DNA of 9,679 nucleotides from the NCBI GenBank assembly GCA_030149965.1, contig JASLHB010000031.1:1-9679 (forward strand), written 5' to 3'. This stretch comes from Wohlfahrtiimonas sp. (lineage in GTDB: Bacteria; Pseudomonadota; Gammaproteobacteria; Cardiobacteriales; Wohlfahrtiimonadaceae). Both the position numbers and the translations under genes were made by a program. Shown piece by piece: positions 1 to 5,154 of this stretch (its first letter is position 1; each line of letters opens with the position of its first letter). Under the pieces are notes generated by a model that saw nothing but the letters and a program-made list of their open reading frames with translations, was not told the DNA's origin and searched no databases.

Positions 1-645
1 TGGACTTCTTCATTAGCAGCAACATTCTCAATCATCTTATTGTTACCTTCATGGGGCGGTATGATCAACGGTATCATGACATTGTCTGGTGCTTGGGATC
101 AAGTACGTACTAACCCAATCGTTCGTTTCTTCGTAGTTGCATTGTCATTCTACGGTATGAGTACGTTCGAAGGTCCATTGATGAGCTTGAAATCAGTAAA
201 CGCATTATCTCACTACACAGACTGGACAGTAGGTCACGTTCACTCAGGTGCTTTAGGTTGGGTTGCGATGATTACATTTGGTTCTTTATATCACATGATT
301 CCACGTGTATTCGGTGCTAAGTTATACAGCGAAAAATTAGTATTTGCTCACTTCTGGTTAGCAACTATTGGTATCGTATTATATGTTGCAGCATTATGGG
401 TTGCAGGTATCGGTCAAGGTATGATGTTGCGTGGTTTTGATCCTAACTACGGTACTTTAACTTATAAGTTCATTGAAACAGTTCAGTTTATGCACACTCC
501 TTATATCTTACGTGCATTGGGTGGTAGCATGTTCTTATTAGGTGGCTTAATCATGATCTATAACTTCGTGATGACTATGAAGCAAGGTACAAAAGCACAA
601 GCGGACAAACATGCAGCGATTCCTGCAGTTGTTGCTCATGCTTAA
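1..645 (+). CDS. ccoN: cbb3-type cytochrome c oxidase subunit I, CcoN (5' end missing)
   Basis: This is the catalytic heme-copper subunit, which reduces O2 to water at a heme b3-CuB site in the inner membrane. Only the C-terminal 214 residues are visible. The frame is open from base 1 and reads WTSSLAATFS before the first in-window ATG at 40, so that ATG is internal and the true start lies upstream. The key signature is GHVHSG: the two histidines (codons 235-237 and 241-243) are, by family knowledge, the axial ligands of high-spin heme b3 and low-spin heme b. The preceding TFEGPLMS is also conserved in CcoN. About five hydrophobic helices remain, and the C-terminus is a short Lys/Ala/His-rich tail. 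The CuB histidines and the cross-linked tyrosine lie upstream and cannot be checked. Phe codons are mostly TTC (10 of 14), unlike the downstream assembly genes, which suggests high expression. ccoO follows after 19 bases. Confidence 0.97.
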   Translation, partial: WTSSLAATFSIILLLPSWGGMINGIMTLSGAWDQVRTNPIVRFFVVALSFYGMSTFEGPLMSLKSVNALSHYTDWTVGHVHSGALGWVAMITFGSLYHMIPRVFGAKLYSEKLVFAHFWLATIGIVLYVAALWVAGIGQGMMLRGFDPNYGTLTYKFIETVQFMHTPYILRALGGSMFLLGGLIMIYNFVMTMKQGTKAQADKHAAIPAVVAHA

Positions 646-664
646 TACGGGGAGAAACTAAATT

Positions 665-1468
665 ATGATTAGACATGAACAAATTGAAAAAAACTCTGGA
701 TTAATGTTGGTTTTGACATTGGTGATCATCAGTATTGGTGGTTTGATTGAAATCGTTCCATTGTTTTTCATTAACGACACAATTGAAGTTGTTAAAAAAG
801 AAATCACTGAAACTACTCGTGATGCAAATGGCAAGCGCGTGCGTACTAAGCGTGAAGTAGATGCTATTCGTCCTTATACTCCTTTAGAGCAATTAGGTCG
901 TAATATCTACATCAGAGAAGGTTGCTATGCATGTCACTCACAGCAAATTCGTCCAATGCAAGATGAATACTTACGTTATGGTTACTACTCATTAGCAGCT
1001 GAATCTCAGTTTGATCACCCATTCCAATGGGGTTCAAAACGTACTGGTCCAGATTTAGCACGTGTTGGTGGTAAATATAGTAATCGTTGGCAGTCTGAAC
1101 ACTTGAAAGATCCAAGAAGTGTTGAGCCTAAATCAATCATGCCTGGCTATCCATTCTTAAGTAAAAATGATCTTTACTATAAAGATGTTAAGTCACACAT
1201 GAAAGCATTGCGTATTACTGGTGTTCCATATTCTTCTAATGATGAAGAATACAAAGCTAACGTAGAACGTTTTGGTACAAATGTTGCTGATCTTTTAGTG
1301 ATTGATAACGCTATCGCAAACTTGGAAAAACAAGCGAAAGATGGTAACTACGATCCAGGAAGAGAAGGAATCTCAGAAATGACTGCCTTGGTCGCATATT
1401 TACAAGTGTTAGGTACTATGTATCAGTTTAAAGATGATGATGGTATTGAGTACAGTAAATTCCGTTAA
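665..1468 (+). CDS. ccoO: cbb3-type cytochrome c oxidase subunit II, CcoO (monoheme cytochrome c)
   Basis: This membrane-anchored monoheme cytochrome c passes electrons from CcoP to CcoN. The 267-residue protein has one N-terminal membrane helix (about residues 12-36, ending in the typical IGGLIEIVPLFF) and a periplasmic heme domain. The heme site is C87-Y-A-C90-H91 inside the family signature REGCYACHSQQIRP. M159 in SIMPGYPFL is the expected distal ligand. WGSKRTGPDLARVGGKYS and LVAYLQVLGT are further family blocks. The start ATG has a GGGGAG ribosome site at 649-654. The protein is longer than the roughly 200 residues I know for Pseudomonas-type CcoO. The extra length lies in a charged segment at about 43-68, a helical segment at about 200-235, and a short acidic C-terminal tail. 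It lies in the ccoNOQP operon, 24 bases before ccoQ. Confidence 0.97.
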   Translation: MIRHEQIEKNSGLMLVLTLVIISIGGLIEIVPLFFINDTIEVVKKEITETTRDANGKRVRTKREVDAIRPYTPLEQLGRNIYIREGCYACHSQQIRPMQDEYLRYGYYSLAAESQFDHPFQWGSKRTGPDLARVGGKYSNRWQSEHLKDPRSVEPKSIMPGYPFLSKNDLYYKDVKSHMKALRITGVPYSSNDEEYKANVERFGTNVADLLVIDNAIANLEKQAKDGNYDPGREGISEMTALVAYLQVLGTMYQFKDDDGIEYSKFR

Positions 1469-1492
1469 TAAAAATTAAGTTGAGGACATAAA

Positions 1493-1717
1493 ATGTTAGA
1501 TTTTTTCTATTGGTTTACAGATCACAATAATAGCAAGATGGCGGCTGTCGTTATTTTCTTTGTAGTATTTGTTGGCATCATATTTTATGTCTTCACTAAT
1601 AAAGACCGTAAGGCTCGTTACGACGCTTATCGCAGTATTCCTTTAATGGATGAAGAGGATTTAAGCGGTTTGAATCAAGCTCGTAACGATCAGAGTAATA
1701 TCAGTGATAATCGTTAA
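1493..1717 (+). CDS. ccoQ: cbb3-type cytochrome c oxidase subunit, CcoQ
   Basis: This is a small single-helix subunit that, by family knowledge, stabilises the cbb3 complex, mainly the attachment of CcoP. The 74-residue protein has one hydrophobic helix at about residues 16-35. A basic stretch (NKDRKARYDAYRSIPL) follows, then an acidic MDEED, which matches the usual CcoQ pattern of helix, basic patch and short acidic end. Its position between ccoO and ccoP is diagnostic, because sequence conservation in this family is low. The start ATG is preceded by GAGGA at 1482-1486. The tail after MDEED is about 18 residues of polar sequence, making the protein somewhat longer than the 50-60 residues common in the family. 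Confidence 0.9.
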   Translation: MLDFFYWFTDHNNSKMAAVVIFFVVFVGIIFYVFTNKDRKARYDAYRSIPLMDEEDLSGLNQARNDQSNISDNR

Positions 1718-1750
1718 TTCGATTATGACAGTTAATTTTGGGGACTTTTT

Positions 1751-2698
1751 ATGAGTGAAAATATTGATAAAAAACAAGAAGTAGAAACCACAGGGCACGT
1801 GTGGGATGGTGTGCAAGAGTTTAATAACCCATTACCAAGATGGTGGTTGTTATCTTTCTATGCGACTGTAATTTTTGCTTTAATTTACTGGGTACTTTAT
1901 CCGACTTGGCCTATTCCAAATAAATGGACAAGAGGTATTACAACAGTTGAAGTTAAAGTTGACGGTAAAGATGAAAAGTTACATTGGAATACTCGTAGTT
2001 TGTTAGCAGAAAAATTACAGTCTTCTACAGAAGCAAAAAATCGTGATGCTTTTTACGGTAAATTGGGTGCTTTGAAGAAATTAGAAGATGTCCAAGCAAC
2101 TGAAAATGAAGGCTTAAAAGAGTTTGCTTTGAGTACTGGAGCTGTAATGTTTGCCGATAACTGTGCAACATGTCATGGTGCAGGTGGTGAAGGTAAATTT
2201 GGTTTGTATCCTAACTTAACTGACGATGCTTGGTTATGGGGTGGTCATTATTCAGAAATTGAAAAAACTATCACAATGGGCCGTACAGGTAATATGACAC
2301 CAGCGCATTTAATCCCTGCATTGAAAGATAATGATGGTGCGATTACTGATGTTGCAAAATATGCATTAACATTATCAGGCAACTACGTTGCTGATGAAGC
2401 CTCAGAGCGTGGTAAAGTGCTTTTTGAAGGTGCTGCAACATGTGTAACATGTCATGGTATTGATGGTAAAGGTCAGATCGCAATGGGTAGTGCTAACTTA
2501 ACAGATCAAATCTGGGAATTAGTACCAATCTTTGAAGCGAAAGATACTGATGAAAAAGTTGCTATGATCAAAAAGCAAATTGTTGATGGTGTAACAGTTG
2601 CAACAGATCGTGTAATGCCTACTTGGAAAGACCGTTTAACAAAAGAACAAATTAGAGCATTGGCTGTATATGTTCATGAGTTAGGTGGCGGTCAGTAA
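1751..2698 (+). CDS. ccoP: cbb3-type cytochrome c oxidase subunit III, CcoP (diheme cytochrome c)
   Basis: This membrane-anchored diheme cytochrome c is the entry point for electrons from soluble or membrane cytochrome c. The 315-residue protein begins with the FixP/CcoP N-terminal domain: TTGHVWDGVQEFNNPLPRWW, then one membrane helix (about 32-50) ending LYPTWP. This is the one-helix form. Two periplasmic cytochrome c domains follow, with heme sites C138-A-T-C141-H142 and C231-V-T-C234-H235. The likely distal ligands are M182 (GNMTPAH) and M289 (RVMPTW). A charged segment (about residues 63-85) after the helix and a stretch at about 254-285 in the second heme domain look longer than in typical CcoP. 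The start ATG follows a modest GGGGAC site at 1739-1744. It is the last gene of the structural operon, and a terminator follows 34 bases after the stop. Confidence 0.97.
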   Translation: MSENIDKKQEVETTGHVWDGVQEFNNPLPRWWLLSFYATVIFALIYWVLYPTWPIPNKWTRGITTVEVKVDGKDEKLHWNTRSLLAEKLQSSTEAKNRDAFYGKLGALKKLEDVQATENEGLKEFALSTGAVMFADNCATCHGAGGEGKFGLYPNLTDDAWLWGGHYSEIEKTITMGRTGNMTPAHLIPALKDNDGAITDVAKYALTLSGNYVADEASERGKVLFEGAATCVTCHGIDGKGQIAMGSANLTDQIWELVPIFEAKDTDEKVAMIKKQIVDGVTVATDRVMPTWKDRLTKEQIRALAVYVHELGGGQ

Positions 2699-2732
2699 TT
2701 ACTGATTAAAATTAATAAAGTTATAAATATTG

Positions 2733-2767
2733 AAGGGCTCACATCAAATGTTGAGCCCTTTATTTTT
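2733..2767 (+). terminator. Intrinsic terminator after ccoNOQP
   Basis: The stem AAGGGCTC (2733-2740) pairs with GAGCCCTT (2753-2760). It extends inward through ACAT/ATGT around a CAA loop, with one unpaired T at 2752. A T-rich run (TTTATTTTTATT, starting inside the stem end) follows. A GC-containing stem with a U-tract, placed 34 bases after the ccoP stop, fits a rho-independent terminator that closes the oxidase structural operon. Confidence 0.88.
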
Positions 2768-2792
2768 ATTCGCAATTAAAGAGTAGTACAAT
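2765..2792 (+). promoter_or_regulatory. Possible promoter for ccoG
   Basis: TACAAT at 2787-2792 is a good -10 element (one mismatch to TATAAT), placed after the ccoNOQP terminator and 57 bases before the ccoG start. The matching -35 region is T-rich and poor: TTTATT at 2765-2770 with a 16-base spacer has only three matches. No clear FNR-type dyad is visible nearby. A promoter is expected here because ccoG follows a strong terminator, but the exact site is a guess. Confidence 0.28.
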
Positions 2793-2835
2793 ATACGCGG
2801 GAGTAAGAGTCGAGAGTAACCATTAAGTTTAAGTC

Positions 2836-2847
2836 AGAGGGAGGGAG
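2836..2847 (+). promoter_or_regulatory. Ribosome binding site deciding the GTG start of ccoG
   Basis: The purine run AGAGGGAGGGAG ends two bases before GTG at 2850, and its first GAGG core lies 9 bases from it. This strong site supports the GTG as the start of ccoG. No in-frame ATG occurs until codon 59, which would cut into the conserved N-terminal membrane region, and there is no in-frame start between the run and the GTG. Confidence 0.8.
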
Positions 2848-2849
2848 CT

Positions 2850-4259
2850 GTGTCCAATCAACAGCCAGAATCGCTTTATCAAAAGCGTATTCCAATCTTT
2901 ACAAGAGAAGTAAAAGGGAAGTTCCGTACATTTAAGTCTGCAGTTTTGTACTTAGGGTTAGCTGTATTCTATTTGCTACCATGGTTGCCATGGCCAAGAG
3001 GAGAGAATATTCCAAATCAAGCAATGTTATTTGATTTGGCAAGTCAGAGATTCTATGTTTTAGGTTTAGACGTTGATATTCAAAATATCATGTGGCTAGC
3101 AGGCGTTTTAATGCTGTTTGCATTCTTTTTGTTTTTCATTACCAATATCGCTGGCCGAGTATTTTGTGGTTATTTCTGTTTCCAAACAATTTGGACAGAT
3201 TTATTCATTAAAATTGAAGGCTGGATTCAAGGTGGTCGTAACAAACGCCAGAAGTACTATGATATGCCTTGGAATGCAGAAAAAGTATTACGAATTGGCG
3301 GGACATGGTTAACATGGTTAATTGTTGCGATGTGGACAGGTTTTACATTTACCGCATATTGGATGCCAGCTAAAGAGTTGATCGTTTTATTTTTCAGTGG
3401 CCAAGCACCATTTGCTGCATACGGCACAACTTTATTCATCACGACAACGACATTTGTTATGGCGGGTTTTGCGCGTGAACAAGTGTGTTCATATATGTGC
3501 CCATATGCACGTTTCCAAGGTGTTATGTTCGATAAAGACACAATGGTTGTTGCATACGATGAGAAACGTGGTGAAGGTGTAAATGGCCGTGCAAAACCAA
3601 TCAAAGAAATGCGTGATTTAACTGCAAGACATGAAGCAGGTCATGGTGATTGTGTTGACTGTGATTTATGCGTGCAAGTTTGTCCTGCAGGGATCGATAT
3701 TCGTGAAGGCTTGAACTATAAATGTATCACTTGTGGTTTATGTATCGATGCGTGTAATACGATGATGACGAAAACGGGTTATCCAACTGGTTTAATTCGT
3801 TATGATTCATTGAATGGTTTGGAAGGCAAGAAAACACATTTCGCAACGCCACGTAATATAGGTTACGGTTCAGTTATTTTAGTTGTGATTGGTATTTTGG
3901 CATGGAGCGTGATGACAAGTGCGCAAATGTCATTCTTGCTTGAGAAAACAAGAACGCCAACATTTACTCGAATGAGTGATGGTTTGATTCAAAACCGTTA
4001 TACATTGAAGTTAAATAACTTAACAATGACACCAAAAACTGTTGAGCTTAAATTAGAAGGATCTGAAGGTGTTTCATTGAATGTGCCTGAAAAGAATGAG
4101 ACATTAGCGCCAGGTGTTCGTCGTAACTGGTCAGTATTGATTCATCAGACAGTTAAGGATGCACCAAGCCAGCCTGTCAATCTTGAAATTTTAGTTAAAG
4201 ATGAAAAAGGTAAAGTAATTGAAACACATAACTTATCATCTACATTTGTGACTAAATAA
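2850..4259 (+). CDS. ccoG: CcoG, membrane 4Fe-4S protein of cbb3 oxidase biogenesis (Cu(II) reductase)
   Basis: CcoG (FixG/RdxA family) is a membrane iron-sulfur protein. By family knowledge it reduces Cu(II) to Cu(I) for insertion into cbb3 oxidase. The 469-residue protein starts at GTG and has helices at about 31-46, 80-101, 148-171, 184-206 and 337-355. Cysteines visible in order are C106/C110 (RVFCGYFCFQT), C213/C217 (REQVCSYMCPYARFQ), a first ferredoxin-type cluster C268-C271-C274-C278-P, and a second C292-C295-C298-C302. The family ending GYPTGLIRY follows, then a last helix and a C-terminal periplasmic Ig-like domain (about 370-469). The length is normal. One difference: position 111 is Phe where I expect Pro in CGYxCPQT. 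The gene is flanked by terminator-like hairpins on both sides, so it may be a single-gene unit. Confidence 0.96.
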   Translation: MSNQQPESLYQKRIPIFTREVKGKFRTFKSAVLYLGLAVFYLLPWLPWPRGENIPNQAMLFDLASQRFYVLGLDVDIQNIMWLAGVLMLFAFFLFFITNIAGRVFCGYFCFQTIWTDLFIKIEGWIQGGRNKRQKYYDMPWNAEKVLRIGGTWLTWLIVAMWTGFTFTAYWMPAKELIVLFFSGQAPFAAYGTTLFITTTTFVMAGFAREQVCSYMCPYARFQGVMFDKDTMVVAYDEKRGEGVNGRAKPIKEMRDLTARHEAGHGDCVDCDLCVQVCPAGIDIREGLNYKCITCGLCIDACNTMMTKTGYPTGLIRYDSLNGLEGKKTHFATPRNIGYGSVILVVIGILAWSVMTSAQMSFLLEKTRTPTFTRMSDGLIQNRYTLKLNNLTMTPKTVELKLEGSEGVSLNVPEKNETLAPGVRRNWSVLIHQTVKDAPSQPVNLEILVKDEKGKVIETHNLSSTFVTK

Positions 4260-4267
4260 AATATAAT
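4239..4267 (+). promoter_or_regulatory. Possible promoter for the ccoH-I-S-gatCAB block
   Basis: A perfect TATAAT lies at 4262-4267, three bases after the ccoG stop codon. TCTACA (4 of 6 to TTGACA) lies at 4239-4244 inside the end of ccoG, with an exact 17-base spacer. The predicted start near 4274 would put the hairpin 4277-4304 at the extreme 5' end of the message. Chance TATAAT is common in such AT-rich DNA, so this stays tentative. Confidence 0.3.
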
Positions 4268-4276
4268 GAGCAAAAT

Positions 4277-4304
4277 AAAAAATAGAGCGAAAGCTCTATT
4301 TTTT
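4277..4304 (+). terminator. Perfect 12-bp hairpin with GAAA loop after ccoG, probable terminator
   Basis: AAAAAATAGAGC (4277-4288) pairs perfectly with GCTCTATTTTTT (4293-4304) around a GAAA tetraloop. The A-run on one side and T-run on the other give U-tracts on both strands. It lies 17 bases after the ccoG stop and 37 bases before the ccoH start. It probably terminates or attenuates ccoG transcription. Alternatively it is a 5' leader stem of the next message (see the TATAAT just upstream). Confidence 0.8.
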
Positions 4305-4341
4305 GCTTATGAAAAAAACTTGAATTAGGAGAAAAGTAAAT

Positions 4342-5142
4342 ATGCATGATGTATTAACCATAACCATTGGTGGCGTTATCGCTGTTTTAGTCGTCACCCT
4401 TCTTTTGCATCATCTGTTTCGCTTTACTCGTTTACAAGCATCAGTTATTTCAGGATTAATGAGTATCGCTGTATTGGTACCGTATTTAATTTTAAATTGG
4501 ACTGGTGGAGATGTCGCGGCTCTTTATTTCTCATGTAATATTTTAACAAGTTATGCATATTATTTGGTTGGGCAAAAGAAGAATGCTCTTAAAGATAAAG
4601 ATGGTCAAAGAACGCATTGGGTGCCAATTGCTATTTTTGGTTTTTTTGTTGTATTAGTGATCGTAGATGGTGCTTTCGTATTTATGGCTGAAGCCGGTTT
4701 ACGCGTTGAATATTATGATAAAAATGGTAGCTTAAAAACTGTTAATACAAGATTCCCAGGCGAAGTGCCTAATGCTTATCATAAGCAAGAAGCATATTTC
4801 AATGAACATAAAGCAAACATGCGTGTGCAAGCAGAGCGTGGTTGGAAAGTTCGTTACCAATTTGATACGAATCCTCCTAAAATCGCTGAAGATAATGTCA
4901 TGAGCTTTTTAGTTGTGGATAAAGAAGGTGTGCCTGTTGATGGTGCAGATGTTGAAGTCAAATTAAAGCGTTTAGCTGAACAAGAATTAAATCGCACAAT
5001 TACTTTCAAAGGCATTGGAGATGGTATTTATGAAGCGCCAGTTAATTTTGAGCGTTTAGGTCGTTGGGATTTTGAAATTCATGTTGCGCGTGGTGAGGAT
5101 ACTTACCAAGATGTGAATGATAATGTTATTGAAGTGATTTAA
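4342..5142 (+). CDS. ccoH: CcoH/FixH-like cbb3 oxidase assembly protein, four-helix form
   Basis: This is a membrane protein in the ccoH slot between ccoG and ccoI. CcoH is needed for cbb3 oxidase assembly and is usually about 150-180 residues with one helix. This one has 266 residues and four predicted helices: about 4-22, 33-53, 57-77 and 93-115. The cytoplasmic loops carry the basic residues (HHLFRFTR at 23-30; GQKKNALKDKDGQR at 77-90), so the C-terminal half should face the periplasm. That half holds AERGWKVRYQ (164-173) and a beta-rich domain with VPVDGADVEVKLKR, GDGIYEAP and GRWDFEIHVARG, which resembles the FixH/YtkA-like fold. No CxxC or heme motif is present. AGGAG at 4327-4331 supports the start. 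The gap to ccoI is 12 bases. Family membership is inferred from position, the C-terminal domain and topology, so the symbol is less certain than for its neighbours. Confidence 0.75.
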   Translation: MHDVLTITIGGVIAVLVVTLLLHHLFRFTRLQASVISGLMSIAVLVPYLILNWTGGDVAALYFSCNILTSYAYYLVGQKKNALKDKDGQRTHWVPIAIFGFFVVLVIVDGAFVFMAEAGLRVEYYDKNGSLKTVNTRFPGEVPNAYHKQEAYFNEHKANMRVQAERGWKVRYQFDTNPPKIAEDNVMSFLVVDKEGVPVDGADVEVKLKRLAEQELNRTITFKGIGDGIYEAPVNFERLGRWDFEIHVARGEDTYQDVNDNVIEVI

Positions 5143-5154
5143 GCTTGGTGAATA

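Noticed and set aside
40..645. A separate 201-residue gene starting at ATG 40
   Set aside because: The frame is open from base 1 and its upstream codons match CcoN, so the ATG is an internal Met of a gene cut by the window edge.
2162..2466. Similar DNA around 2162-2180 and 2441-2458 (ACATGTCATGGT) as a repeat
   Set aside because: Both copies encode the CxTCHG heme site of CcoP. The similarity reflects the duplicated heme domain, not a DNA repeat element.
2702..2715. FNR-like dyad CTGAT-TAAA-ATTAA
   Set aside because: It has two mismatches to TTGAT-N4-ATCAA and lies before the ccoNOQP terminator, so it is badly placed to control ccoG. It is most likely chance in AT-rich DNA.
3118..3312. 64-codon plus-strand frame inside ccoG
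   Set aside because: It overlaps the conserved CGYFC region of ccoG in another frame, and its product shows no family features.
3257..3604. 115-codon open frame on the minus strand
   Set aside because: It is a shadow of ccoG over its conserved Cys region and has no recognisable family features.
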